Below are positions 9,491 to 18,477 of a DNA stretch of 64,000 nt, in pieces (the stretch's first letter is position 1; each line of letters starts with the position of its first letter). Both the position numbers and the translations under genes were made by a program. A model generated the notes under the pieces. It was not told the DNA's origin and did not search any database. It saw only the letters and a list, made by a program, of their open reading frames with translations. The stretch is from NCBI RefSeq assembly GCF_022647325.1, contig NZ_CP071405.1, positions 3,410,001 through 3,474,000 on the forward strand. Reading direction: 5' to 3'. The DNA is from Pantoea deleyi (lineage in GTDB: Bacteria; Pseudomonadota; Gammaproteobacteria; Enterobacterales; Enterobacteriaceae).

Positions 9491-10537
9491 CTACTCCGCA
9501 ACAGACTTCACGTCTGTGACCAGCGTCGGCAGATCCCAGGTACCGCCAGCATGGATATAGCGGCACATGCCGGTTCCGCCGTCATAACTTTTACGGAACG
9601 CCTGACCATCCCAGACCCAGCTCTCCTGGCTCATGCAGTCCCCGATGCCCCGGCCTTTCTGCACGCTGGTGATCTCGCCCTTGTCATAATCCGATCCGGA
9701 TGTGGTCACCAGTATCGGCGTACCTTTGAGCTGCTTATCGATGACCCAGTAGCCATACCCCTCGTTATAAGCGGCTCGCCAGCAGAGCGCCGACAGCAAA
9801 GCATGGGTGTCATCCAGCGGTGTCAGAGTGGGCCCGTCGGTCTCCGGATCGCTGTTCTCTGCCGATGAAAACAGGCTGTCGCAGGTGTCATCGTCATTGT
9901 GATTGACCGAGGCCAGCAACCGGGTTTTCAGCGCGTCGGTTTCCGGTGCGGTCAGCAAACGGGGTTCGCCGCTGAGGGTTTTAGCTGCCTGAATAACCGG
10001 TGCGGGCACGGCCTTAGCCACGCTGTTCTCCGGTTTATTGCCCTTTCTGGTGAGCGCGCCTGGCGTGCCGATACGGCCCTGCACGTCGTCGGCTTTCAGC
10101 AGCGCGGCATACGCACCTTCGCCGGAAAGCTGGAACGGCTTTGAGCCGCCTTTAAATTCGACGTTACCGTTGCCTTTCACGGCGCTGATTATCGCAGCGG
10201 TCTGGCTGGCCGACAGCCGCCAGTTATCATCCGCCGCCGTCAGATCGCCTGCGGACTTCCCGTTGATCCACAGCGTCAGTTTCTCCGCTGGCTCGCTGTC
10301 ATCTTCAGTGTCGCCCAGCGTCACTTCTCCCACGGTCTCCGTTGCGGGACCAGCGGCACGGGTGAGCAGGATAGAGCCGGAGGGATCCTCTTCTTTACCA
10401 TAACCCGCCATACGGCAGGTCAGCGTATTATCACAGACGACTTCCCAGTCCTTATGCTGAAGCGTTGTTCCGCTCTGGGCGGCCTGAGCCGACAGGGAGA
10501 ACGCCGCCAGCACGAAAAGCATCGGTTTACAGTTCAC
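9491..10537 (-). CDS. DUF1176 domain-containing exported protein
   Basis: The 348-residue protein begins with a Sec signal peptide (positively charged start, hydrophobic core, S-A-Q-A-A cleavage region near residue 19). The mature part carries H-K-D-W-E-V-V-C-D-N-T-L-T-C-R, typical of the start of DUF1176 proteins, and several paired cysteines suggesting disulfides in the periplasm. The family has no established function. The gene stands alone, with leuX upstream in the genome and a terminator between it and the YsnF-type gene. Length matches the family. Confidence 0.8.
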   Translation of the reverse strand: MNCKPMLFVLAAFSLSAQAAQSGTTLQHKDWEVVCDNTLTCRMAGYGKEEDPSGSILLTRAAGPATETVGEVTLGDTEDDSEPAEKLTLWINGKSAGDLTAADDNWRLSASQTAAIISAVKGNGNVEFKGGSKPFQLSGEGAYAALLKADDVQGRIGTPGALTRKGNKPENSVAKAVPAPVIQAAKTLSGEPRLLTAPETDALKTRLLASVNHNDDDTCDSLFSSAENSDPETDGPTLTPLDDTHALLSALCWRAAYNEGYGYWVIDKQLKGTPILVTTSGSDYDKGEITSVQKGRGIGDCMSQESWVWDGQAFRKSYDGGTGMCRYIHAGGTWDLPTLVTDVKSVAE

Positions 10538-10639
10538 TTTATTCCCTCAGGTATTATCTCTGCCCGACCCGCGCGGAGAGTCCCTGATTATATCGAAGAA
10601 GATATTGCGTCGTTATCCGTTTTATTTCCCCTCAAACGC

Positions 10640-10664
10640 AAAAAAGCCAACCTCGCGGTTGGCT
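10640..10664 (-). terminator. intrinsic terminator after the YsnF/AvaK pair
   Basis: On the minus strand an AGCCAACC / GGTTGGCT stem with a 4-nt loop runs into TTTTTT. It lies about 65 bp past the stop of the gene ending at 10731. Confidence 0.75.
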
Positions 10665-10730
10665 CTTCCTTGCATCTTCAGCATTGGGCATCAGCGATAC
10701 CCGTCAGCGCCGGTTGTCAGGATCGGCGCC

Positions 10731-11726
10731 TCAGTGCGAATGGTCGTACTCGCGGTGATGCAGCTTGTTCTCCACCTTATCCTTCACTTCGCTGGCTTTC
10801 TCGCTCACCTTCTCCGTCAGGCTCTCTTTATGGTCGCGATGATGCGTCGCGGGTGACGGTGAACCGGTGGCGGGTTTCGCCGCTGCCGTGGTTCCGGGCA
10901 GCTCGCGCTCCAGTCCGCTGCGCGCAGGGTCGATATCTACTTCCTGACGACGCACCGTGTCGTTAACGGTCTCGGTGCGGTCGCTGCCCTCGGTGCGCAC
11001 GACCACCTCTTCTTTCACGTGCGTCGTCTTATTAATCACCGGCTGCTCATGGGTCTCAGCGACCTCGACGGTTTTCTCCGACCAGTCCACTTCGCCGGCC
11101 AGCGCGGGTTCGTTCACCGAGCGGCGGAAGATGTCGGCGTGCTGCTCATGCAGCGAAATATCTTCAGAGACGGTATCAGTCACCGTGTAGCGGCGCACGC
11201 GGGTCGAGCCTTCGCTGACCAGACGTTTACCCACTTCTACCTGCTCTTCGGCCAGGCGCAGAATGTCGGCTTCGCTCTCATCCCCGGTCAGCGAAGTGCG
11301 TCGCGGTTCTGCCTGGCGGTCGTTGATCTCACCGGCAAACTGCTTACCGGCGGTGGGATCGATGCCGGGCGCGCGGGTGCCATTCTCAACTGAACTCTGC
11401 ATCCGTGACGGTACCTCTACGGAGTCATGCGAATGGAGAATCGTCATGGCGCGGGCCAGCTTCTCCTCTTCGGTTCGCAGGGTCAGCACGACACCGCCTT
11501 TGTCCATCGCCCGGGTGTAGACATCCGCCTGATCCTGACCGACGGTGTGACCGAACAGACGCTGCCACAGGCTCGGATGGCGGACGGAGTGCCCTTCCTG
11601 CTGTAAACGTTCTCCACTGATCAGACTGATGTCCCGATCAGAAAAGCCTGCTTTCACGAGATTTCTTTTCGCGGCCTCTGCCTGCTGTGCAGAATCGAAC
11701 AGTGTTACGATTTTTTCCTGTGCCAT
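10731..11726 (-). CDS. YsnF/AvaK (DUF2382) stress-response protein with 17M-like N-domain
   Basis: About 331 residues. The N-terminus (K-I-V-T-L-F-D-S-A-Q-Q-A and A-G-F-S-D-R-D-I-S-L) resembles the general-stress-protein 17M domain. The middle holds a DUF2382/YsnF block beginning L-A-E-E-Q-V-E-V-G-K-R and running through repeated V-x-V charged strands. The C-terminus is a low-complexity charged tail rich in K, E and H. I chose the ATG at 11726 because AGAGGAA lies 6 nt upstream; an ATG at 11771 would extend it without support. It lies 16 bp after a second, shorter YsnF gene, so the two form an operon. Proteins of this family are linked to general stress and desiccation; the exact job is unknown. 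Confidence 0.8.
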   Translation of the reverse strand: MAQEKIVTLFDSAQQAEAAKRNLVKAGFSDRDISLISGERLQQEGHSVRHPSLWQRLFGHTVGQDQADVYTRAMDKGGVVLTLRTEEEKLARAMTILHSHDSVEVPSRMQSSVENGTRAPGIDPTAGKQFAGEINDRQAEPRRTSLTGDESEADILRLAEEQVEVGKRLVSEGSTRVRRYTVTDTVSEDISLHEQHADIFRRSVNEPALAGEVDWSEKTVEVAETHEQPVINKTTHVKEEVVVRTEGSDRTETVNDTVRRQEVDIDPARSGLERELPGTTAAAKPATGSPSPATHHRDHKESLTEKVSEKASEVKDKVENKLHHREYDHSH

Positions 11727-11742
11727 GATAGGTTCCTCTCTG

Positions 11743-12144
11743 TTAGCGGTTTTGATCGTCATCTCTTTCAACCTTTACCTGCTGCTCACGTCGGGTCACC
11801 ACTTCCTGAAAAGGAACACGCTCCTGCACTTTTCGGATGTGGATCTCCTCTTTCAGCACCAGCTTTCGGACGATCTGGATTTCTTCCTCAACGACCGGGA
11901 CAATCAGTACACCGTTCTCTTCCCTGATGTCGGGCATTTCCTCAACGGGTTCTGCTTTTGCTACATGCTCAACCTCAACCTTATCCCGGTTAACCAGTGT
12001 ACTGATGACCTCGTCATGCTCGTTTGTGGAACGGGTAACGCGGACATGTCCATCCACAATCTTCTGCTTCGTCAGTGCTATTTGCTCTTCAGCGAGTTTA
12101 AGCGTGACCTCTGCATCGTTATTGTGCTCTGGCTGCCCAGCCAT
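11743..12144 (-). CDS. YsnF/AvaK (DUF2382) domain protein, short form
   Basis: This 133-residue protein consists almost entirely of one DUF2382 block: L-A-E-E-Q-I-A-L-T-K-Q-K followed by V-R-V-T-R and repeated alternating V/E/I strands. It is the upstream partner of the larger YsnF-type gene, 16 bp apart. The ATG at 12144 has an excellent GGGAGGG site 5 nt upstream; an ATG at 12174 lacks one. The conserved block is shared with the downstream protein, so the pair probably arose by duplication or works together. Confidence 0.78.
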   Translation of the reverse strand: MAGQPEHNNDAEVTLKLAEEQIALTKQKIVDGHVRVTRSTNEHDEVISTLVNRDKVEVEHVAKAEPVEEMPDIREENGVLIVPVVEEEIQIVRKLVLKEEIHIRKVQERVPFQEVVTRREQQVKVERDDDQNR

Positions 12145-12683
12145 ATTTTCCCTCCCGTTCAATAAGTCGGCCATAACGGCCTGATACAGTAATTAAGCAT
12201 GAATACCCTCGTGGATTTCGCAAGGCGGAATATTAAAAAAAATCAGCAGAAAATTTTAAAAGCGATGCGAAAAAACAGCTTAACCCTGGTGGGAAACGGC
12301 TTAATCTGGCAGAAGATTAAATAAAATAATACAATATAAACAATATCTTAAAAGAATTTAATTTCACAGGTAAATATTAACAACAAAGACACAAGCAGGA
12401 ATAAAGTACCGTTTAACCAAAGCGGCAGAATGGAGATAAACCAGGACGATTCCTCATAAAGTGAATGCAGCGATGAACAGATATTAAATAATGTTTCAGC
12501 GAAGGATTTTTATTTTTATCCGCAGACAATAACGTCACGGAATAATAACATCCTTATTCACCTGATTTGATTTTCGTCCTTATTACAGAAGATTCTCAAA
12601 GCGCCCGTTAAGCAGGAAACTCCGGAACTTTCTGCTGTTCAGCCTCTCTTAACAGAACTGAATACGTACAGACAGAGGTTAAG
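12145..12683. other. AT-rich divergent intergenic region
   Basis: About 540 bp separate the leftward YsnF operon from rightward yjjA. The centre (12220-12560) is strongly AT-rich with A/T runs, unlike the GC-rich genes on both sides, and should hold both promoters. I see no gene or clear operator. Confidence 0.4.
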
Positions 12684-13193
12684 ATGAAACAGGTACAGCG
12701 CAGGGCATGGGCATGGGGCGTGGCGGCGCTTCTGGTGGCAGGCAGTGCCTCGGCGGCAAGCTGGCAGGATCAGCTGAGCAGCGCGGCGTCGCAGCTCAGC
12801 CAGCAGAACAACGCGAACACCACCAGCACCACCCAGCAGAACGGCGGGCTGTCGCTCTCTTCTATTACCAGCCTGCTGGGCGGTGGCGACAAAGCGGTCA
12901 GCGCCAACAACATGACCAACGCCGCCGGTGTGATGCAGTATTGCGTCGAGCACAACGTGGTGAAAAACAATGTGCAGTCGGTGAAAGATCAGGTGCTGAG
13001 CAAGCTCGGCCTGAACACCACCACCGCGCAGGCGCAGCAAACCGATTACACCCAGGGTGTGGCTGGCCTGCTGAATACCGGCAACGGCCAGCAGCTTAAC
13101 CTGCAGAGCCTGAGCAACTCGCCGATGGGTGAGAAGCTGAAAACCAAAGCCTGTGATGTCGTCCTGAAGCAGGGCAAAAACTTTATCTCCTGA
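12684..13193 (+). CDS. yjjA: DUF2501 family periplasmic protein YjjA
   Basis: The 169-residue exported protein has a Sec signal peptide ending A-S-A-A near residue 25. After it comes an Asn/Gln/Ser/Thr-rich stretch, then the DUF2501 core with M-T-N-A-A-G-V-M-Q-Y-C and a C-terminal cysteine in K-A-C-D-V-V-L-K that probably pairs with the first. This matches E. coli YjjA, a protein of unknown function. The ribosome site is AGAGGTTAAG. It has its own transcript, with the next gene 130 bp downstream. Confidence 0.85.
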   Translation: MKQVQRRAWAWGVAALLVAGSASAASWQDQLSSAASQLSQQNNANTTSTTQQNGGLSLSSITSLLGGGDKAVSANNMTNAAGVMQYCVEHNVVKNNVQSVKDQVLSKLGLNTTTAQAQQTDYTQGVAGLLNTGNGQQLNLQSLSNSPMGEKLKTKACDVVLKQGKNFIS

Positions 13194-13322
13194 TCCCCTT
13201 CTCTCTGCTCCCCTCTCTGCCATGAGGGGAGTATCAAACGCCCCGATGCTGTGACGCCTGACATTCCCTAAACCTGGGGTTGAGCGCTATAGTGTTGTTT
13301 TGATTTCTACAGGACAGCACGC

Positions 13323-13958
13323 ATGAAAGGCATCAACATCGCACTTTACTTCGACCCCGATCAGATTCAGGCCTGCGTTCACCAACAGGATGGCAGCTAT
13401 CTCAGTAAAAAATTCGAGTATGACGATGGCGTGATTGAAGAGATCTATCAATGGCTGGAACAGTACGAACCTGCCCGCACCCACATCTGCCTGATTGAAA
13501 ACGAAACCGCCGAACTGCTGGCCGACGAACTGGTCGACAGCGGTTACCGCGTCCATCAGGTCACCATGCACCAGCTGCTGAGCTGGTTCGCCGCAGAGCC
13601 GCCGTCGACGCCCGACGGCACGCCAATGCGCGCGATGCTGCGCTTCCTGGAAGATGAACATCCGCGTGAATATGAGTCGCGTACCCCGCAGACCGAAGCG
13701 CTGATGGAGATGTTCGATGAGCTGGATGCGCTGGAGATGATCGAAGACGACACCGATGAAGACACGCTGCCTGCCGACCTGCTGCGCGCCATGAAGAAGC
13801 ACCGGATCACCGCCAGCGCCGCAGCCCAGCGTCTGCTGCCGGAGGTGAACGAACGTATCCGAGAACATCTGATGCAGTACCCCGAACTGATGACGCCAGA
13901 AATCCTGCAGGACTTCTTCCCCGAACTGCTTGAGGCGCTGGAGCGGCCAAAACACTAA
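13323..13958 (+). CDS. uncharacterised protein with an IS110-transposase-like N-domain
   Basis: The 211-residue protein has no assigned function that I know. Its first 90 residues follow the order of the IS110 N-terminal (RuvC-like) domain: a short beta strand, D-G-S-Y-x-x-K-K-F, then W-L-E-x-Y, H-I-C-L-I-E-N, L-V-D-S-G-Y-R-V and a following S-W-F-A. However, the first catalytic Asp is replaced (Tyr9 in my alignment), only Glu59 could match the second acidic residue, and the later D-x-x-D-A motif is absent. An acidic linker (about 115-145) and a helical C-terminus follow. It lies 15 bp before marC, so both may share a transcript. It may be a domesticated transposase fragment; this is inference. 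Confidence 0.45.
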   Translation: MKGINIALYFDPDQIQACVHQQDGSYLSKKFEYDDGVIEEIYQWLEQYEPARTHICLIENETAELLADELVDSGYRVHQVTMHQLLSWFAAEPPSTPDGTPMRAMLRFLEDEHPREYESRTPQTEALMEMFDELDALEMIEDDTDEDTLPADLLRAMKKHRITASAAAQRLLPEVNERIREHLMQYPELMTPEILQDFFPELLEALERPKH

Positions 13959-13973
13959 CCGGGGAGATCACCG

Positions 13974-14642
13974 ATGCTGGAACTGATTAAAGCGGTCAGC
14001 CTGGGGCTGGTCGTCATCCTGCCACTGGCTAACCCGCTCACCACCGTAGCCCTGTTTTTAGGGCTGGCGGGCGAAATGAACTTCCAGGCGCGTAATCGTC
14101 AGGCGCGCCAGGCGTCGATCTATGTCTTCGCCATCATGATGGTGGCCTGGTACGCGGGCAATGCGGTGCTGCATACCTTTGGCATCTCCATTCCGGGCCT
14201 GCGCATCGCAGGCGGCCTGATCGTCGCCTTTATCGGTTTCCGGATGCTGTTCCCGGCGAAGCCGGCAGGTCATTCGGTGGAGGCGAAGCAGAAGCTGGAT
14301 GAGCTGGATGAGGCCAAAGAGCCGGTGAATATCGCGTTTGTGCCGCTGGCAATGCCGAGCACCGCCGGGCCGGGGACGATCGCGATGATCATCTCTTCCG
14401 CCTCAACGGTAAAAAGCGGCGTCGATTTCCCCGCCTGGGTGATCAGCGTCGCGCCGGTGCTGACCTTCCTGCTGGTCAGCCTGATCCTCTGGATCTCGCT
14501 GCGCAGTTCAGGGGCCATCATGAAGCTGGTCGGTAAGAGTGGCATTGAGGCGATCTCGCGCCTGATGGGATTTTTGCTGGTCTGTATGGGCGTGCAGTTT
14601 GTCATTAATGGTGTGCTGGAAGTGGCGCACACCTTTCACTGA
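13974..14642 (+). CDS. marC: MarC family inner-membrane protein
   Basis: The 222-residue protein has six hydrophobic segments and the MarC/UPF0056 signatures [18 protein letters not shown] and [15 protein letters not shown]. It matches enterobacterial MarC along its whole length. MarC was first linked to multiple antibiotic resistance but was later found not to be responsible; its transport role is unproven. The start follows GGGGAG 7 nt upstream. It sits at the end of the rightward pair and converges on the dehydrogenase operon. Confidence 0.92.
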   Translation: MLELIKAVSLGLVVILPLANPLTTVALFLGLAGEMNFQARNRQARQASIYVFAIMMVAWYAGNAVLHTFGISIPGLRIAGGLIVAFIGFRMLFPAKPAGHSVEAKQKLDELDEAKEPVNIAFVPLAMPSTAGPGTIAMIISSASTVKSGVDFPAWVISVAPVLTFLLVSLILWISLRSSGAIMKLVGKSGIEAISRLMGFLLVCMGVQFVINGVLEVAHTFH

Positions 14643-14644
14643 GC

Positions 14645-14676
14645 GATGGCCCCCTCACATTAACCGGGGGGCCATC
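14645..14676. terminator. inverted repeat between convergent marC and cytochrome genes
   Basis: A perfect 10-bp stem GATGGCCCCC / GGGGGCCATC with a 12-nt loop lies between the two stops. No T run follows on either strand, so it may act as a weak bidirectional terminator or 3'-end stabiliser. Confidence 0.45.
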
Positions 14677-14683
14677 TGATCGG

Positions 14684-15943
14684 TTACTTCAGCGTTTTAC
14701 GCACCTCCGCAACCTGATCGCGACTCACCGCAGGCGCGGTGTTGCTCCAGCCCTGACGAATAAAGGTCGCCAGCTGCGCGACTTCATCATCACTCAGCCG
14801 TCCGGCAAAGCCCGGCATCGCCAGTTTCGACGGGGCTTTCTCCGTCGAGGGCTGCTGCGCTCCGGCCAGAATGGTGTGGATCAGCCCGGCGGGATCCTTA
14901 GCGTTTACGATGGTCGCCTGATCCAGCGCCGGGAAGACGCCAGGCGCGCCTTTGCCGGTGACGAAGTGACAGGCACCGCAGTTATCCAGATAGAGACGCT
15001 CGCCTTCGCTGAGGTTCTTCGCGGCGGTGAGTTTCGCTTCCGTCGCCTGCTGCGCCTGTACATTAACCGCCTGCAGCGGCGGGTTACCGCCCAGGAACTT
15101 CAGGTACGCGGCAATGGCGTTGAGATCGGCGTCGGTCATGTGTGAGCTGCTGTGCTCCACCACCGAGGTCATCTCCCCGCCGACCGCCGCTTTATCGTTG
15201 CGCCCGGTCTGCAGGTACTCCACCACTTCCTGCCGGGTCCAGTGCGGTATCCCGCGCAGTGACGGCACCTCCCAGTGATTCAGGCTGCCGCCTGCCAGGA
15301 ACTGATCGTCACCGCTGTCCAGCGCTTTCTCGTTCATACCCAGCCCGCGCGGCGTATGGCAACTGCCGCAGTGACCGAGGCTCTCGACGATATAGGCACC
15401 GCGATTGATCTCTTCGGACGCGCCGCCAATCGGCTGGAACGGTTTGTCGGAGGTGAACGCCCAGTTCCAGAAACGCATCCCCCAGCGCTGACTGAACGGG
15501 AAGCGCAGATCGGTCTCCGGCGGCTGCGCCGCGCTAGGCTGTACGCCTTTCATAAAGTAGACGTAGAGCGCGTGGATATCAGCATCGCTGATTTTCGCGT
15601 AGTCCGGGTACGGCATCGCCGGATAGAGGCGGGAGCCGTCCGGCAGGACGCCTTTACGCACCGCGTCAGAGAACTGCTGCTCGCTGTAGTTGCCGATGCC
15701 GTGCTGCTTATCCGGTGTGATGTTGGTGGAGAAGATGGTGCCGAGGTTCGACTCAATCGCCAGGCCACCGGAATAGGCAGGCTTGCCGGACAAAGAGTGG
15801 CACGCCATGCAGTCGCCCAGCCGGGAGAGATATTCGCCCTGCTTAATCAGTTGCGCCTCATCTTCGGCGTGAGCCGGCAGCACCATGCCGCTCAGCAGCA
15901 CCGCATTCGCCAGGATAAAAGATTTCAGTTTCAGCTTGTTCAT
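14684..15943 (-). CDS. triheme cytochrome c subunit of gluconate-type dehydrogenase
   Basis: The 419-residue protein has a signal peptide (cleavage near V-L-P-A-H-A-E-D) and three C-x-x-C-H heme sites: C-M-A-C-H near 45, C-G-S-C-H near 193 and C-G-A-C-H near 323, each in its own cytochrome domain. This is the layout of the membrane-attached cytochrome subunit of bacterial FAD-linked gluconate, 2-keto-gluconate and related dehydrogenases, which passes electrons to ubiquinone. It starts 4 bp after the flavoprotein stop. It is the third gene of the operon, and the order small subunit, flavoprotein, cytochrome is typical. Confidence 0.9.
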   Translation of the reverse strand: MNKLKLKSFILANAVLLSGMVLPAHAEDEAQLIKQGEYLSRLGDCMACHSLSGKPAYSGGLAIESNLGTIFSTNITPDKQHGIGNYSEQQFSDAVRKGVLPDGSRLYPAMPYPDYAKISDADIHALYVYFMKGVQPSAAQPPETDLRFPFSQRWGMRFWNWAFTSDKPFQPIGGASEEINRGAYIVESLGHCGSCHTPRGLGMNEKALDSGDDQFLAGGSLNHWEVPSLRGIPHWTRQEVVEYLQTGRNDKAAVGGEMTSVVEHSSSHMTDADLNAIAAYLKFLGGNPPLQAVNVQAQQATEAKLTAAKNLSEGERLYLDNCGACHFVTGKGAPGVFPALDQATIVNAKDPAGLIHTILAGAQQPSTEKAPSKLAMPGFAGRLSDDEVAQLATFIRQGWSNTAPAVSRDQVAEVRKTLK

Positions 15944-15947
15944 GCGC

Positions 15948-17717
15948 TTATGCCTGTACCAGTGGGCCGGGATTTTTCAGGTAGTGATCTTTGATCGCCT
16001 GTGCCGCCATCAGGGTAATCGCACCGATGGTATCGGTCGGATTCGCCTGGAAGTTCTGCGGGAAGGCGTTGCCGCCCGGCACAAAGACGTTATGCACATC
16101 CCAGCTCTGCAGATACTTGTTGAGCGCCGAGGTTTTCGGGTTATCGCCCATCACCGCGCCGCCCACGTTGTGGGTGGAGACATATTTGGTGATGTCGAAA
16201 TCCGCGCCCATCGGCAGGAAGCTCATGCTCATGCTGTCCGGGTTCAGCTCTTTGGCGATGTTGCCGACGATGCCTTTCAGATGCTGTTGCAGCTTCAGCT
16301 CATTCTCTTTCCAGTTAAAGGTCATGCGCAGCAGCGGCAGTCCGCGGTGATCGTTGTAGTTCGGATCGAGATCCAGATAGATATCGCGATAAGACTGGCA
16401 GGTGGTGGTGATGCTGATCTTCATCGAATGGCCGTACCACTCCTCCAGCCCCTCTTTGTAGCCCATACCCCAGGATGGCGTGCCTTTTGGCAGCGCGGTA
16501 CTGATCGGCGTACCGGTCGCCTGGGAGCTGTGGATCTTCGCGCCGCCGAGAAAGCCCAGCGACGGCCCGTCGAAGTTGCCTGGCGAGATATCGTTAAACA
16601 TCTGGCCGGTTGCGCCCGCTGTGGCATAAGGATTGAAGTTCTTGTCTTTGAAGAACAGGGTCGCGCCGCCGTTTGACAGGAACGCGTAGTTACGGCCGAC
16701 CACTCCCTCTTCGGTGATCGGGTTATAAGGCTTACCGATCCCGGAGAGCAGCATCAGCCGCACGTTGTAGAGCTGGAAGCTGCTCAGCACCACAATTTTT
16801 GCAGGCTGGAAGCACTCGTTGCCCTGCGCATCGATGTAGATCACCCCTTTCGCGGTTTTCTTATCATCGTTCAGTACCACTTTGATCACTTCCGCGTTCA
16901 CTTCATAGGAGAAGTTCGGCATACGCTTCAGCGAATCCATCACCGCGGTCTGCGGCGAGGCTTTGGAGTAGTTCAGGCAGGGATACTTGCTGCAGTAGCC
17001 GCAGTAGTTGCACGGCGCGATCTGGTTGCCGTAGGGGTTCTTCCACGCGCGCGACACGCAGGCGGAGGGGTTCGGGAACGGGTGATAACCCAGTTTCGTG
17101 GCCGCATCTTTGAACATCACATTGTTCAGCGTATCTTCCAGCGCAGGCAGCGGGTAAGGCTCGGAGCGCGGGCCTTCAAACGGATCGCCGCCTTCCAGAA
17201 TTTTGCCGCGCAGGTTGCCGGTGTTGCCCGACTGGCCGCAGATCAGTTCGAATTTGTAGTAGTAAGGCTCAATCTCTTCCCAGCTGAACGGGAAGTCCAT
17301 CACCCGCATATCTTCCTGCAGGATCCCCGGCCTGTAAGCCTGATCCACGTAGGTCTTGAGTTTGAGGTCGGTCGGGGTCGGACGGATCAGCACCGCCGTC
17401 CAGTGCATCCCGGCACCGCCCACGCCCGTGCCCGGCGCAAACGCGCCCCACTTACGGGTCGGCAGCGCCGTCTGGCTGCTGTTGTAGCGCACGGTGACCG
17501 CCACTTCGGCAGGGGTCGCAAACACCTTGTTGCGCACCGCATAGGCATATTCATCCGCCGGTTTCGGGTAGGCGAATTCGTCATAATCGCGATCGCCGCC
17601 GCGCTCCAGCGCGCGCACGTCCAGACCTGCCAGCGCCAGCTCGATGCTCATCAGCGAGCCTGCCCAGCCGAGGCCGCAGACCACGACGTCGACTTCTTTC
17701 TTAGTAACCTGTGCCAT
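15948..17717 (-). CDS. GMC-family FAD flavoprotein, gluconate 2-dehydrogenase-type large subunit
   Basis: The 590-residue-class flavoprotein opens with an FAD-binding G-L-G-W-A-G motif near residue 18, has G-T-G-V-G-G-A-G-M-H-W and ends with N-V-G-G-A-V-M-G and the P-T-D-T-I-G-A motif of GMC oxidoreductases. A cysteine cluster C-x2-C-x2-C-x4-C at about 234-246 resembles the site that holds an iron-sulfur cluster in FAD glucose dehydrogenases. No export signal is seen; it likely travels with the Tat-exported small subunit. The ATG at 17717 is chosen because AGGA lies 6-7 nt upstream, rather than an ATG 45 nt earlier. Substrate could be gluconate, 2-keto-gluconate or another sugar acid, and the sequence alone does not decide. 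Confidence 0.88.
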   Translation of the reverse strand: MAQVTKKEVDVVVCGLGWAGSLMSIELALAGLDVRALERGGDRDYDEFAYPKPADEYAYAVRNKVFATPAEVAVTVRYNSSQTALPTRKWGAFAPGTGVGGAGMHWTAVLIRPTPTDLKLKTYVDQAYRPGILQEDMRVMDFPFSWEEIEPYYYKFELICGQSGNTGNLRGKILEGGDPFEGPRSEPYPLPALEDTLNNVMFKDAATKLGYHPFPNPSACVSRAWKNPYGNQIAPCNYCGYCSKYPCLNYSKASPQTAVMDSLKRMPNFSYEVNAEVIKVVLNDDKKTAKGVIYIDAQGNECFQPAKIVVLSSFQLYNVRLMLLSGIGKPYNPITEEGVVGRNYAFLSNGGATLFFKDKNFNPYATAGATGQMFNDISPGNFDGPSLGFLGGAKIHSSQATGTPISTALPKGTPSWGMGYKEGLEEWYGHSMKISITTTCQSYRDIYLDLDPNYNDHRGLPLLRMTFNWKENELKLQQHLKGIVGNIAKELNPDSMSMSFLPMGADFDITKYVSTHNVGGAVMGDNPKTSALNKYLQSWDVHNVFVPGGNAFPQNFQANPTDTIGAITLMAAQAIKDHYLKNPGPLVQA

Positions 17718-17748
17718 GATAATCCTGTTTACCTGATGTGGAAGCGCC

Positions 17749-18477
17749 TTATGCGCGTTCACCCTTGATGCTGACCGGGCCCAGTGGATAAGGCACGTTG
17801 TGCTGTTTCACCCATTCGGTGAAGCTGGCACGCGCACCCGGGAAGCCGATGGCGATCCAGGCTTTCATGCCTTTATTACCGCCGTACATCGGGTCGGCCA
17901 GGTAGCCATGTTTGGTATCAGAGAGCAGCTGGCTGAAGACGTGAGCGGGTTTGAGATCGGCCTCGCCCAGCGCGGCAAAGTCGATCTGGTTTTTGTTCAC
18001 CTGAGTCAGCACCGCATCTTTCTCCTCCAGCGTCAGCGCGTGAAACGCTTTCTGGTGAGTGTTCTGCGACCACTGATCGATCAGCCGGATCCCGGTCTGA
18101 TAGATCTGCTGAGGACGGAACGGGATCTGATAACCCAGCGTCGCCGGAGCCTGGGTATTGAATGGCCCCTGCAGGTAGATCTCGCTGCCAAAGGCCTCGC
18201 TGTGGAGCTGCTGATCGATAAAGATCGGCACGTTGGTTTCCAGCGCGCCTGGCGCTTTGCCTTTGCCGCCCGCCGGAATCAGACGGTCGGTGGCGGCCAG
18301 AATAAACTGCCACTCATCCGCACTGAAAAAGATCGGTTTGTAATCGGCTAATTCGGGAGCGGCCATCTCCGCAGCCTGCGCCGCAGTAAGGCCTTTGAAG
18401 ACCAGTTCACTGAGCGGCAGCGCCAGCAGTGAACCGAGCAAAAATTTACGCCTGGTGGTGGGTTTCTCTAACAGCAT
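17749..18477 (-). CDS. gluconate 2-dehydrogenase subunit 3 family protein
   Basis: The 242-residue small subunit begins with a twin-arginine signal, T-R-R-K-F-L-L-G-S near residue 8, followed by a hydrophobic stretch and A-A-Q-A-A. The body carries W-Q-F-I-L-A-A-T-D-R-L-I-P, typical of the subunit-3 family. In this enzyme class the small subunit carries the flavoprotein through the Tat pathway and assembles it in the periplasm. I chose the ATG at 18477 because it places the RR motif at the N-terminus; its ribosome site is weak. It is the first gene of the operon, 31 bp before the flavoprotein. Confidence 0.85.
   Translation of the reverse strand: MLLEKPTTRRKFLLGSLLALPLSELVFKGLTAAQAAEMAAPELADYKPIFFSADEWQFILAATDRLIPAGGKGKAPGALETNVPIFIDQQLHSEAFGSEIYLQGPFNTQAPATLGYQIPFRPQQIYQTGIRLIDQWSQNTHQKAFHALTLEEKDAVLTQVNKNQIDFAALGEADLKPAHVFSQLLSDTKHGYLADPMYGGNKGMKAWIAIGFPGARASFTEWVKQHNVPYPLGPVSIKGERA

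Noticed and set aside
12639..13223. 194-codon frame antisense to yjjA
   Set aside because: It is the mirror of yjjA, whose signal peptide and family match are clear.
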